A stretch of 64,000 bases of DNA from an uncultured Eubacteriales bacterium. Its GTDB lineage: Bacteria; Bacillota; Clostridia; Christensenellales; Pumilibacteraceae. A model generated the notes under the pieces. The model did not search any database, was not told where the DNA came from, and saw nothing but the letters and a program-made list of their open reading frames with translations. The position numbers were made by a program, and so were the translations under genes. Below are positions 32,619 to 41,669 of the stretch, piece after piece. Where the stretch lies: assembly GCA_900543755.1 (NCBI GenBank), contig UQSP01000001.1, positions 1 through 64,000 of the forward strand, given 5' to 3'. Position 1 is the stretch's first letter. Each line of letters opens with the position of its first letter.

Positions 32619-33305
32619 ATGGTTAAATTTCCCCGAAAAAAACTTGATCAGTTTGCCGTTATCGGGTTGGGAAGGTTCGGCAGCGAGCTTACCCGTGCGC
32701 TTGTTGCGGGCGGCAAAGAAGTACTTGCGATAGACGACAACGAAGAGCGCATTCAGGAAGTGGCCGCGTTTGCCACGCACGCCATTACCGCGGACGCCAC
32801 GGACGAAAACGTGCTTAAAGCCGTGGAAATAAGCTCTTTCGACGCGGTTATAGTTGCTATCGGCGATATTCAGGCGTCCATTCTGACAACGCTTACCTGC
32901 AAAGAAATGGGCGTGCCTTACATCATAGCCAAAGCCTACAACGACAAGCACAAAAAAGTGCTGGAAAAAATCGGCGCCGATTACGTCATGGTGCCTGAAG
33001 CGGATATGGCGTATAAAACCGCAAACAGACTCATCAACCAAAAACTCAACGACCTTATGGAAGTCAACGACAAGTACAGCATCATGGAAATCGCCGTACC
33101 CGTCGCGTGGTCGGGCAAAAGTCTTATCGAGCTTGACGTAAGAAAGCATTTCAAGGTCAACGTCATTTTAGTGCTTGCGGGCGGAGAAGAAGTTATTACT
33201 TCCCCCGGCGGCGATACGGTCCTGTCGTCCATCGACCACATCATCGTGGGCGGAAACAACGAGGATATCGCAAAGTTCAGCAAATATCTCAATAAGCTTA
33301 AGTAG
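32619..33305 (+). CDS. Potassium uptake regulatory subunit, TrkA/KtrA family
   Basis: The 228-aa cytoplasmic protein has an N-terminal RCK domain with the Rossmann motif GLGRFGSEL (about residues 16-24) and a C-terminal RCK_C domain (about 140-225). It gates the channel subunit encoded just upstream in response to nucleotides. The ribosome site GAAGGAGG is strong, so although the first gene may be leaderless this one uses standard initiation. Confidence 0.94.
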   Translation: MVKFPRKKLDQFAVIGLGRFGSELTRALVAGGKEVLAIDDNEERIQEVAAFATHAITADATDENVLKAVEISSFDAVIVAIGDIQASILTTLTCKEMGVPYIIAKAYNDKHKKVLEKIGADYVMVPEADMAYKTANRLINQKLNDLMEVNDKYSIMEIAVPVAWSGKSLIELDVRKHFKVNVILVLAGGEEVITSPGGDTVLSSIDHIIVGGNNEDIAKFSKYLNKLK

Positions 33306-33324
33306 TTTAGTTAAATAAAAATAC

Positions 33325-33357
33325 AACCCGTCTTAAAGGCGGGTTTTGTTTTTTTTA
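33325..33357. terminator. Bidirectional terminator between convergent genes
   Basis: AACCCGTC pairs with GGCGGGTT (one T-G pair), with T-rich sequence on both strands. It can end both the potassium operon and the minus-strand methyltransferase. Confidence 0.8.
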
Positions 33358-33394
33358 TTCTGTTTTTTCCGTAAACTCTTAAACCGGCGGCGAT

Positions 33395-34099
33395 TCAATA
33401 CTTACGGGCTGTAATTATTGCCGTATTCCGTTCGTGCGGAAGGAAAAAGCATTTTATGTTTATAAAGCCAGCTTTTTTAAGTGCCGACAATTCGTGCTTG
33501 AGCGTCAGCGGAGTATCGAAATGCACATAAGCCAGGGGAGGAATACTGTACTTTCTGCGCCTTTTCGAACATTCGTCAAAGGCTGCATTTTCTATTTCCT
33601 GAGATAAAGCAATGTAATCGCAGTCTATAAAAATTCCGCCGCTGACAAGAGAGCGAAAGATTTTTTCAAACAATTTCCGTTTTTTTGCCGCCGTAAAATG
33701 GTGCAGGGTTTCAAAGGCCACCGCCGCGTCGAAAACGTTTTCTCCGGCGTCGAAATCGAAATAGTCGCATTTTTTCAAAGTTAAGTTTTTGTCGGCGTGT
33801 TTGTTTTTCAGCTTAGCCAGCATGCTTTCGGACAAGTCTACGCCCGTGACGTCAAGAAGAGGGAAACGCGTGAAAATCGCGTCAAGTTCCAGCCCGCTTC
33901 CGCATCCCAGGTCGAGAAGATTACGGGTTTGCGTCGGCAAAACGTTTGCGACATATTCGTAGTGACGGCGCCAATGCGACATATGTTCTTCGTAAAACTC
34001 AATGCGGGCGTCGAAAAAGCCGTCCATATTTTCAAGCGGTTCGTCTTTTGTGTCCGCAAAAAATTTTTTAAGTTTTCTGTATTCTTCCTTCTTACTCAT
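33395..34099 (-). CDS. Class I SAM-dependent methyltransferase
   Basis: The 234-aa product has the SAM-binding motif LLDLGCGSGLEL, GVDLS as motif II, and a post-I AVAFETLHHF segment, typical of small-molecule or lipid methyltransferases of the Methyltransf_11/25 type. The substrate is unknown. I chose the ATG at 34099 rather than the in-frame ATG at 34114, because the latter lies upstream of the -10 box and could not be in the mRNA. The chosen start lies exactly at the predicted transcription start. Confidence 0.85.
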   Translation of the reverse strand: MSKKEEYRKLKKFFADTKDEPLENMDGFFDARIEFYEEHMSHWRRHYEYVANVLPTQTRNLLDLGCGSGLELDAIFTRFPLLDVTGVDLSESMLAKLKNKHADKNLTLKKCDYFDFDAGENVFDAAVAFETLHHFTAAKKRKLFEKIFRSLVSGGIFIDCDYIALSQEIENAAFDECSKRRRKYSIPPLAYVHFDTPLTLKHELSALKKAGFINIKCFFLPHERNTAIITARKY

Positions 34100-34105
34100 A
34101 CTTAA

Positions 34106-34134
34106 ATTGTACATTTAAGCTTCCGATTAGTCAA
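34106..34134 (-). promoter_or_regulatory. Methyltransferase promoter placed on the start codon (leaderless)
   Basis: On the minus strand TTGACT (34134-34129), a 17-nt spacer and TACAAT (34111-34106) are followed by exactly 6 nt and then ATG 34099. Position +1 equals the A of the start codon. No Shine-Dalgarno sequence is present. Confidence 0.75.
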
Positions 34135-34262
34135 TATTATGCGTTACGCTTTTCTGTTTTTTTTACCCAAGGTTACTTTTAAGCGGAGTCAGGCATATAT
34201 TGTAAGTGGAGTTTCGGACAAAAGGCAATTTCTTCCGATTTGTATTTCTTTTGTCCAAGCGC

Positions 34263-34291
34263 TTGAAAAATTGATTGAAATGAGGTACAAT
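34263..34291 (+). promoter_or_regulatory. murB promoter overlapping the start region
   Basis: TTGAAA (34263-34268), a 17-nt spacer and TACAAT (34286-34291). The start would be near 34298, after the first ATG (34294) but just before the in-frame ATG at 34300. A GAGG at 34282-34285 could instead act as a ribosome site for ATG 34294 if transcription began further upstream. Confidence 0.6.
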
Positions 34292-34293
34292 AT

Positions 34294-35112
34294 ATGAGCA
34301 TGGCACTCCTCAGCGCGTACACGAGTTTCGGCATCGGAGGAGAGGCGGACATCGCCGTCATACACGATTTAGAGGATGCCGCGGCGGTGCTTAAGGACGA
34401 TTGCATAATTCTGGGACGCGGCACAAACGTTCTTGCATCCGATAAGGGCTCGGGTAAAAAAGTGGTCGTAAACAGACTGGGTACGCTTACTTTCGACGGA
34501 GAGCACGTTTATGCGGGCAGCGGCGTTACGCTTGTCACTCTTTGCGCCGCCTGTGCCGAGCGGGGACTTGGCAACATGGAATGGGCTTGCGGAATTCCCG
34601 GCTCTGTGGGCGGGGCGGTGCTTATGAATGCAGGCGCTTACGGCGGCTGCATTGCCGATTCGCTTGTATATGCGGACGTATTGAGAAACGGTAAAATCGT
34701 GCGCTTAAGCCGCGAGGATTGCCGTTTTGCTTACAGGCAAAGCGCTGTCGGCGGCGGAGATTTTGTGCTTGGCGCCATGTTCAGGCTTTCGTTTTCATCT
34801 CAGGCGGAAATTCTGTCGCGGATGCGCGCGCTTCAGTATAAGCGCAACCAAAGCCAGCCCAAAGGACGCAGTGCGGGCTCGGTTTACCTTAAAGGCGAAA
34901 AACCCGCGGGCTGGTATATCGAGCAATCGGGACTAAAAGGCGCAAGAGAGGGCGGCGCCGTCGTGTCCGAAAAACACGCAAATTTTATATTGAACACGGG
35001 CGGAGCGACGGCAAAAGACGTGCTTACGCTTATGGAAAGGATAGAAGCTGAAGTTTATAAAAACTTCGGAGTAAGGCTTAAAAGAGAAATCAGACTTATC
35101 GGAGATTTTTGA
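34294..35112 (+). CDS. murB: UDP-N-acetylenolpyruvoylglucosamine reductase
   Basis: MurB is the FAD enzyme that makes UDP-MurNAc for peptidoglycan. The 272-aa product has the FAD-binding LGRGTNVLASDKG segment, the GIPGSVGGAVLMNAGAYG motif and the proton-donor region SAGSVYLK. The N-terminus is about 20 residues shorter than usual and begins almost directly at YTSFGIGG. An in-frame stop at 34276 shows the truncation is real. The start is either ATG 34294 or ATG 34300 depending on the transcription start. Its stop shares one base with the next gene's ATG. Confidence 0.93.
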   Translation: MSMALLSAYTSFGIGGEADIAVIHDLEDAAAVLKDDCIILGRGTNVLASDKGSGKKVVVNRLGTLTFDGEHVYAGSGVTLVTLCAACAERGLGNMEWACGIPGSVGGAVLMNAGAYGGCIADSLVYADVLRNGKIVRLSREDCRFAYRQSAVGGGDFVLGAMFRLSFSSQAEILSRMRALQYKRNQSQPKGRSAGSVYLKGEKPAGWYIEQSGLKGAREGGAVVSEKHANFILNTGGATAKDVLTLMERIEAEVYKNFGVRLKREIRLIGDF

Positions 35113-35888
35113 TGTCATTCTGGGGCGACTACCATACTCATACAATATATTCGCACGGCAAGGGCACTATTGAGGAAAACGTGGTCCGCGCTTTGAAGTC
35201 GGGATTAAAGGAAATCGCGATTACCGATCACGGCTTTCGTCACATGACTTATAACGTGCGCCGGATGGACTGGAAAACCATGCGGCAGGAAACGGAGTTT
35301 TTAAAGACCAAATATCCTTCCATTAATATTTATCTGGGACTGGAAACCAATTTAAGCTCCCGCAGAGGCAAAGCCGACATTCTGCCGTCGGACATGCCCA
35401 TGCTGGACCTTGTGATATGCGGCTATCATAAATTCGTGCTTCCGGACAAGCTGTCGGATTTCGGTATGTTTTTTCTGCCTAACTTTATTTTCGGCAATAC
35501 GGAAAAAAGCTCGGCAAAGCTTATTAAGCGCAATACGGACGCTTATATAAAATTGCTGGAAAAGTACAGCGTGGACATAGTTTCGCACATTAATTACGGG
35601 ATAAAAGCGGACGCCGTGGAAGTGGCGCGCGCCTGCCGCCATTACGGCACTTATGTGGAACTCAACGGCAAAAGGATTTCCATGACCGATAAAGAACTTG
35701 AGCTGATAGCCGCCGAGGGTACGGAGTTTATTTGCGATTCGGACGCTCATTCCGTGGAAAGAGTGGGCGACTTTTCCGTCCCGATTGCGGCGATAGAACG
35801 GGTGGGAATTCCTTACTCGCAAATTGCCAATTGGGAAAGACTTCCGCGGTTTCGGAGTCGCAAGGAAAAGGGGCTTTATAAGGATTAA
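35112..35888 (+). CDS. PHP domain phosphoesterase-like protein
   Basis: This 258-aa protein has the metal-binding motifs of the PHP family: DYHTHTIYSHG near residue 6, ITDHGFRH, LGLETNL, VSHINYG and DSDAH near the C-terminus. Family members include histidinol phosphatase and other phosphoesterases; the substrate is unknown. In clostridia a PHP gene is often found in the murB-rapZ-yvcK-whiA cluster, and its position here agrees. ATG 35112 overlaps the murB stop. Confidence 0.88.
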   Translation: MSFWGDYHTHTIYSHGKGTIEENVVRALKSGLKEIAITDHGFRHMTYNVRRMDWKTMRQETEFLKTKYPSINIYLGLETNLSSRRGKADILPSDMPMLDLVICGYHKFVLPDKLSDFGMFFLPNFIFGNTEKSSAKLIKRNTDAYIKLLEKYSVDIVSHINYGIKADAVEVARACRHYGTYVELNGKRISMTDKELELIAAEGTEFICDSDAHSVERVGDFSVPIAAIERVGIPYSQIANWERLPRFRSRKEKGLYKD

Positions 35889-35971
35889 TTCGTTTTATCG
35901 GGGCGGAAAAAGCGGGCAAAGCGGCAGTTAAATACAGATTTAAGACAAAAAGAGTGGATAAAAGGCGGGAC

Positions 35972-36895
35972 ATGAACAGTTATTCGTTATCGGCAAAAAA
36001 GGAAATAGCAAGGCCGTCTTTCAGTACGGACTGCTGTAAGCGCGCTTTTTTGTCCGCTCTCGTGCATACGGGCGGCTCTATCGTCATATCGCGCGGGGAA
36101 ATGAAGCTGGTGCTTCCCGCATTGAGCCGTGAACTTAAAAATAAAACAAACGAGCTTTGTCTTGAACTTTTCGACGGCGTGGCCGTTTCGTTCGACGGGG
36201 CGGAAACGGTGATAAGCGGAAACGGTTTAAGCGAAGCTTTGTTTGCTTTGGGGATATTCGTGCGCAACGGGCAAGGCGAGCGGGTCGTAAACCGCGGTAT
36301 TTCCGCTTTCATTGTAAGGTCGGATTGCTGCGCGGTTAATTATATCCGCGGCGCGTTTCTGGGCGCGGGCAGCGTTTCTTTGAATACGGGATATCATCTC
36401 GAGTTCGCGGTAACCAGCGAGGAGTTCGCAGAAAGTCTGCTTGCTCTTCTGACAAGGTTCGATATACCTGCAAAAATCACCGTGCGCAAGGATAAATTCG
36501 TCGTTTACATCAAGGAAAGCGAGGGCGTAAGCGATTGTCTGGCGCTTATGGGCGCGTCCGAGGCGGTGCTGGAGCTTAATTCCAAATTGGTGCTTCGTCA
36601 GCTCAGCCGCGAGACCAACCGCCGCACAAATTGCGAAATCGCCAACATATCCAAAACCGTAAACGCCGCGGTAAGGCAGTGCGAGGATATAAGGCTTATC
36701 GGCAAAAAAGCGGGACTGGATTCTTTGCCGGACAAGCTTCTGGTAGTTGCAAAAGCACGGCTCGACAATCCCGACGACAGCTTTTCCGCACTTGCTGCAA
36801 AAACGGGATTAAGCAAAAGCACTCTTAAAAACAGACTTAACAAGATTGAGGAAATCGCAAGGGAGCTTTCCGACAAGGAGAAAGAAAACAACTAA
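35972..36895 (+). CDS. whiA: DNA-binding protein WhiA
   Basis: WhiA is a conserved Gram-positive protein with a LAGLIDADG-like N-domain and a C-terminal helix-turn-helix, linked to cell division and sporulation control. The 307-aa product shows the CCKRAFLSALVHTGGS segment, YIRGAFLGAGSVS, a TNCEIANISKT motif and the C-terminal HTH with GLSKSTLKNRLNKIEEIA. ATG 35972 follows AAAGGCGGG and is preferred to the GTG at 35954. Its stop overlaps the dnaE ATG by one base. Confidence 0.94.
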   Translation: MNSYSLSAKKEIARPSFSTDCCKRAFLSALVHTGGSIVISRGEMKLVLPALSRELKNKTNELCLELFDGVAVSFDGAETVISGNGLSEALFALGIFVRNGQGERVVNRGISAFIVRSDCCAVNYIRGAFLGAGSVSLNTGYHLEFAVTSEEFAESLLALLTRFDIPAKITVRKDKFVVYIKESEGVSDCLALMGASEAVLELNSKLVLRQLSRETNRRTNCEIANISKTVNAAVRQCEDIRLIGKKAGLDSLPDKLLVVAKARLDNPDDSFSALAAKTGLSKSTLKNRLNKIEEIARELSDKEKENN

Positions 36896-39800
36896 TGGAA
36901 AAATTCGTTCATCTTCACGTTCATACCGAATACAGCCTGCTTGACGGAGCTACGCGCATTTCCCGTATTTTCAGCCGCTGCGACGAGCTTGGTATGCCCG
37001 CGGTCGCAATTACCGACCACGGCAATATGTACGGTGCGCTGGAGTTTGTAAAAGCCGCAATCCGTCACACGGACAAGGACGCGGACCCGTTCAGGTTTAT
37101 CGCGGAAAGACGGGAGTTTAAGGTCAAACCCATAATAGGCTGCGAAATATACATGACCGACGATATGGACGTAAAGACTACCGTTAACGGCAAAATGCCC
37201 AAGTACAATCACCTGGTGCTGCTTGCCAAAAACATGACGGGCTATAAAAACCTTATAAAACTGGTCAGCATCGCTTACGTCGACGGACTTTATTACAAAC
37301 CGCGCACGGATTTTAAACACCTTAAAGAACACGCCGAGGGACTTGTTTGTCTTTCTGCCTGTCTTGCGGGCGAACTGCCCCAGGCAATCCTCAGGGGGGA
37401 CATGGACGCCGCCGACGAGATTATCGAAAGATACAAGGCGCTTTTCGGCGAAGATTATTATATAGAAATTCAGGACCATAACATTCGCGACCAAAAGACC
37501 GTGCTTCCGCATCTTGTGCGGCTTGCGCGCCGTCATAACGTCAAAATCGTGGCGACAAACGACGTGCATTACCTCAATAAAAAGGACGCGGCGGCGCAAA
37601 AGGTTTTGCAGTGCATTTCTTTCCGCACCACTCTTTCGGAGAATGAGATAGATGAAACCGACTCGGGACTGGCCGAGGGCGGCGTGGATGACAACGGCTA
37701 TTTCCCCACGAAGGAATTTTACCTTAAAAGCGGCGACGAAATGAAAGCGCTTTTCCCCAACCTCGAGGACAGCATTACAAACACCTTGGAAATTGCGGAC
37801 AAATGCGAGCCTTACTTTTTTTCCAAGGAGCCGCTTATGCCCGCCTACGTTCCAAGCGACGGAAGCACTCCTTACGAATTTCTGCGTAAACTTACGTTTG
37901 ACGGATTAAACCGAAAGTACGGCGAGATTACGGATAAAATCCGCGAGCGCGCCGAATACGAGCTGGGTATAGTCAAGCGCATGGGGTTTGTGGATTACTT
38001 TCTGATAGTGTGGGACTTCATCAACTGGTCGGAAACTCACGGCGTACCCGTGGGACCCGGAAGGGGCAGCGGTGTGGGAAGCATTGTTGCTTATGCCATA
38101 GGCATTACCAAAGTCGAGCCGCTAAGATACGACCTTATTTTCGAGCGTTTTCTTAACCCCGAGCGCGTTTCCAATCCCGACTTCGACATCGACTTTTGCG
38201 TGGACGGACGCGAGCGGACAATAGAGTACGTCGTCGGAAAGTACGGCGTAAACAACGTGTCGCAGATTATCACTTTCGGTACGCTTGCCGCCAAAGCCGC
38301 GGTCAAGGACGTGGGCAGGGTTTTCAATCAGCCTTTTGCCGAAGTGGACAAGATTACCAAGCTTATGCCCAAGATGATGGGGCACAATCATATCGGACAT
38401 CTTCTGGGATTTGAAAAGCCCAAAAAACCGGACGACCCCAATCCTTTTATTCCCGAGCTTAAAGAAATGTACGACAACGACCCCATGGTCAAGCGCATAC
38501 TCGACATGGCGATGGAGGTGGAGGGTATGCCCCGTCAGACGGGAATGCACGCGGCGGGAGTCATTATCTGCCGCGACCCGATTGCCGACCATATTCCTAT
38601 GGCAAGATCGGGCGAGGGAATAGTCACCACCCAGTTCAACATGATAGAGTGCGAAGAGCTTGGTCTTCTTAAAATGGACTTTCTGGGGCTAAGGACGGTC
38701 ACGGATATAAACAAGGCTATAAAATACGTCAAACAGACTCGCGGCATCGACATAGATTTTTACGGCGGAATCGGTTACGACGACGAGGGCACATTCCGTC
38801 TGATAGGAGAGGGCGACACTCACGCGGTTTTCCAGCTTGAGTCGGAGGGAATGAAAAAGTTCATGCGCGACCTTCGCCCCAACTCCTTGGAGGAAATCAT
38901 AGCAGGAATTTCGCTTTACCGCCCCGGCCCCATGGATAAAATCCCCGTGTATATCGCCAATAAGCGCAATCCCGCGGGTATAAAATACGACCACCCGCTT
39001 CTGGAACCCACTCTTAAAGTCACGTTCGGCATAATGGTGTATCAGGAACAGGTCATGCGTATCGTTCAGGACGTGGCGGGTTATTCGCTTGGAAGAGCTG
39101 ACGAAGTGCGCCGCATGATGAGCAAGAAGAAAAAAGACAAAATGGAAAAGGAGCGCGAAATTTTCCTTAACGGTCTGCACAACGACCGCGTGGACATTAA
39201 AGGCGCGGTTGCCAACGGCGTTTCAAAAGAGATTGCAAACAAGATTTACGACGATATGTCCACCTTCGCTTCTTACGCTTTCAACAAGTCGCACGCCGCG
39301 GCTTATGCGTATCTCGCGTATCAGACGGCTTATTTGAAATGCTATTACACGGTGGAGTTCGTAACCGCGGTGCTTAACAACCGAATAACGTCCATCGAGG
39401 AAATTTCGAATTACCTTAACTATCTTAAAGAGCGCGGCTTTAAGGTGCTGCCTCCCAACATTAACCGCTCCTACGCCGAGTTTTCCGTCGAGGACGGAGG
39501 CGTGCGTATCGGAATGGCGGCGATTAAAAACGTGGGTATTTCCGTCATCGAAAACATCGTTGCGGAGCGCGAAAAAGGCGGAGATTTCAAAGATTTCGTG
39601 GAGTTCGTAAAACGAATGCAGGACTCCATGCTTAACAAAAAACAGCTTGAAAGTCTTATTTATGCGGGTACTTTCGATTGCTTCGGGCTTAATCGCAGTC
39701 AGCTTATCGCCGTGTACGAGCAGATTCTGGACAGAGTGGCGCGTGACCGCCAGCAGTCGGCAAAAGGACAGATTTCTTTCTTCGACAACATAGCAAGCGA

Positions 39801-40497
39801 TTTTGACAAGTTCGATTATCCTGCCCTTGAAGAGTACGAACTTTCCGAAAAACTTGCCAAGGAAAAGGAGGTCGCCGGCGTTTATCTTACGGGGCACCCG
39901 CTTGAGCAGTATAAGGAACATCTTAAAAAGTATTCTTTCAACACGTCTATGCTCAGCGCGGTCAGCGAGGACGATGAGGGCGACGGGGAAAACTACGTTG
40001 TTCCCGACGATACTACCGTTACAATCGGCGGACAGCTTACCGAAGCCGCTAAAAAAACCAGTAAAAAGACGGGTAAAGAATTCGGCATAGGCAAGCTTGA
40101 AGACCTTTACGGCACGGTAGAGCTTATGCTGGGCGGCTACAAGCTGTCGCGTTACAAAAACGTATTCGTCAAGGACAAGCTGGTTACCGTTACGGGTAAA
40201 GTCAGGCACAGGGAAGACACCGTTTCAGTTTCCGTGGACTCGATAGAGTCCTGGGACGGCGTGAAAAAAGGCAGCAACAAGAAGATTTGTTTTTACCTCT
40301 CGTTTACCGAGTCGGATGAAAGCGTGGTCGATATGCTGCAGAACATTCTTAAGGCTTATCCCGGCGAAGACGAAACATATATCAAAAACACCGACGACAA
40401 TAAAATTTATCCTTTGGGCATAAACACTTCGGTTAATCCGCTTATGTACAACGAGCTTTGCGGGCTTATCGGGGAGAAAAACATAAAGGTCGGTTAA
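36895..40497 (+). CDS. dnaE: DNA polymerase III subunit alpha (DnaE)
   Basis: This 1200-aa replicative polymerase has an N-terminal PHP domain (HLHVHTEYSLLDG), the palm with the catalytic PDFDIDF motif (about residues 427-433), the GMHAAGVIIC and YRPGPMDKIP segments, helix-hairpin-helix sequence (about 860-900) and a C-terminal OB fold (about 1040-1110). It lacks the 3'-5' exonuclease insertion that marks PolC, so it is the DnaE type. It directly overlaps whiA. The whiA-dnaE-pfkA order is common in clostridia. Confidence 0.96.
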   Translation: MEKFVHLHVHTEYSLLDGATRISRIFSRCDELGMPAVAITDHGNMYGALEFVKAAIRHTDKDADPFRFIAERREFKVKPIIGCEIYMTDDMDVKTTVNGKMPKYNHLVLLAKNMTGYKNLIKLVSIAYVDGLYYKPRTDFKHLKEHAEGLVCLSACLAGELPQAILRGDMDAADEIIERYKALFGEDYYIEIQDHNIRDQKTVLPHLVRLARRHNVKIVATNDVHYLNKKDAAAQKVLQCISFRTTLSENEIDETDSGLAEGGVDDNGYFPTKEFYLKSGDEMKALFPNLEDSITNTLEIADKCEPYFFSKEPLMPAYVPSDGSTPYEFLRKLTFDGLNRKYGEITDKIRERAEYELGIVKRMGFVDYFLIVWDFINWSETHGVPVGPGRGSGVGSIVAYAIGITKVEPLRYDLIFERFLNPERVSNPDFDIDFCVDGRERTIEYVVGKYGVNNVSQIITFGTLAAKAAVKDVGRVFNQPFAEVDKITKLMPKMMGHNHIGHLLGFEKPKKPDDPNPFIPELKEMYDNDPMVKRILDMAMEVEGMPRQTGMHAAGVIICRDPIADHIPMARSGEGIVTTQFNMIECEELGLLKMDFLGLRTVTDINKAIKYVKQTRGIDIDFYGGIGYDDEGTFRLIGEGDTHAVFQLESEGMKKFMRDLRPNSLEEIIAGISLYRPGPMDKIPVYIANKRNPAGIKYDHPLLEPTLKVTFGIMVYQEQVMRIVQDVAGYSLGRADEVRRMMSKKKKDKMEKEREIFLNGLHNDRVDIKGAVANGVSKEIANKIYDDMSTFASYAFNKSHAAAYAYLAYQTAYLKCYYTVEFVTAVLNNRITSIEEISNYLNYLKERGFKVLPPNINRSYAEFSVEDGGVRIGMAAIKNVGISVIENIVAEREKGGDFKDFVEFVKRMQDSMLNKKQLESLIYAGTFDCFGLNRSQLIAVYEQILDRVARDRQQSAKGQISFFDNIASDFDKFDYPALEEYELSEKLAKEKEVAGVYLTGHPLEQYKEHLKKYSFNTSMLSAVSEDDEGDGENYVVPDDTTVTIGGQLTEAAKKTSKKTGKEFGIGKLEDLYGTVELMLGGYKLSRYKNVFVKDKLVTVTGKVRHREDTVSVSVDSIESWDGVKKGSNKKICFYLSFTESDESVVDMLQNILKAYPGEDETYIKNTDDNKIYPLGINTSVNPLMYNELCGLIGEKNIKVG

Positions 40498-40555
40498 TTG
40501 TCGGGCTAAAACTGACCGCAACAATTAAAAACAGGAAAAATGACGTTAAAATCGC

Positions 40556-40584
40556 TTTTCTTATGACATTTAAAATGATATAAT
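40556..40584 (+). promoter_or_regulatory. Possible pfkA promoter
   Basis: TATAAT (40579-40584) is perfect; the -35 at 17 nt (TTTTCT, 40556-40561) is weak. The leader would be about 30 nt with a CGGAGG ribosome site. Confidence 0.4.
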
Positions 40585-40620
40585 AATAAAAAGTCGCAGC
40601 TTTCTCGGAGGTATGACATT

Positions 40621-41580
40621 ATGAAAAAAATCGCAATACTCACAAGCGGAGGGGACGCGCCCGGCATGAACGCCGCCATCCGCGCGGTTGTCAGATACGG
40701 CATTTACGCCGGTATGGAAGTCGTGGGCGTCGAACGCGGTTATTCGGGGCTTTTGGACGGTAACTTCGTCGAAATGGGATTAAGAAGCGTTTCGGACATC
40801 ATTCATCGCGGCGGTACCATTTTACGCACCGCGCGTTGTCCCGAATTCAAAACTCCCGAAGGTCAGGCGTTGGGTATTAAACGTCTTAAAGAAAAAGGGA
40901 TAGAGGGTCTTATCGTGGTCGGCGGCGACGGCTCCTTCATGGGCGCGAAAGTTCTGTCCGAAAAAGGGTTCCCCACGATAGGCATACCGGGCACCATAGA
41001 CAACGACCTTGCTTATACGGATTACACGTTGGGCTTCGATACCGCATGTAACACTATTCTGGACGCGATTAATAAAATCCGCGATACCATGTCCTCGCAC
41101 GAGCGCATTTCCATTGTGGAAGTCATGGGCAGGAATTGCGGCGACCTTGCGCTTTACGCAGGCATCGGCGGCGGGGCGGAGGTCATCATCGTCCCCGAAA
41201 TGAAGCTGAGTCTTGACGACATAGTCGCTAAACTCAAAGAATTCCGTGCAAGCGGCAAACGCAGCGGCATAGTAATCCTTGCCGAGGGCGCAGGTCATGC
41301 GGACGAACTTATGAAGGAACTTACCGACAAAACCGACCTGCACATTCGTTCCACGGTTTTGGGACATATTCAGCGCGGCGGCTCGCCCAGCAACCAGGAC
41401 AGATACCTCGGTACCTGCTTCGGCGCGCATGCCGTCAAACTTCTGGAAAAGGGCATCGGCAATCGCATTGTAGGTATCCGCGAAAACAAAATCTATGACA
41501 TCGATATCGTGGAAGGTCTGAATATTAAGAGAAAATTCAATACCGAACTTTACGAGCTTGCTTCCGTTGTCGCCAGATAA
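40621..41580 (+). CDS. pfkA: ATP-dependent 6-phosphofructokinase
   Basis: The 319-aa glycolytic enzyme phosphorylates fructose-6-phosphate. It has the ATP-binding TSGGDAPGMNAAIR and GGDGSFMGA motifs, the catalytic GIPGTIDNDL segment and ETMSSHER-like DTMSSHERI, followed by MGRNCGDLA and the QRGGSPS motif. GGDGS (rather than GGEDT) marks an ATP-dependent enzyme. It is of standard bacterial length. Confidence 0.96.
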   Translation: MKKIAILTSGGDAPGMNAAIRAVVRYGIYAGMEVVGVERGYSGLLDGNFVEMGLRSVSDIIHRGGTILRTARCPEFKTPEGQALGIKRLKEKGIEGLIVVGGDGSFMGAKVLSEKGFPTIGIPGTIDNDLAYTDYTLGFDTACNTILDAINKIRDTMSSHERISIVEVMGRNCGDLALYAGIGGGAEVIIVPEMKLSLDDIVAKLKEFRASGKRSGIVILAEGAGHADELMKELTDKTDLHIRSTVLGHIQRGGSPSNQDRYLGTCFGAHAVKLLEKGIGNRIVGIRENKIYDIDIVEGLNIKRKFNTELYELASVVAR

Positions 41581-41589
41581 GTTGTTAAG

Positions 41590-41617
41590 AGGGCATAAAT
41601 ATCATTATGCCCTTTTT
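41590..41617 (+). terminator. pfkA terminator
   Basis: AGGGCATAA pairs perfectly with TTATGCCCT (9 bp, 6-nt loop) and is followed by a T run. Confidence 0.85.
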
Positions 41618-41669
41618 CGTATATGCATTGCTTTAATTAAACAAAGTAAAAGGAGGAAATAAGCAAAAT

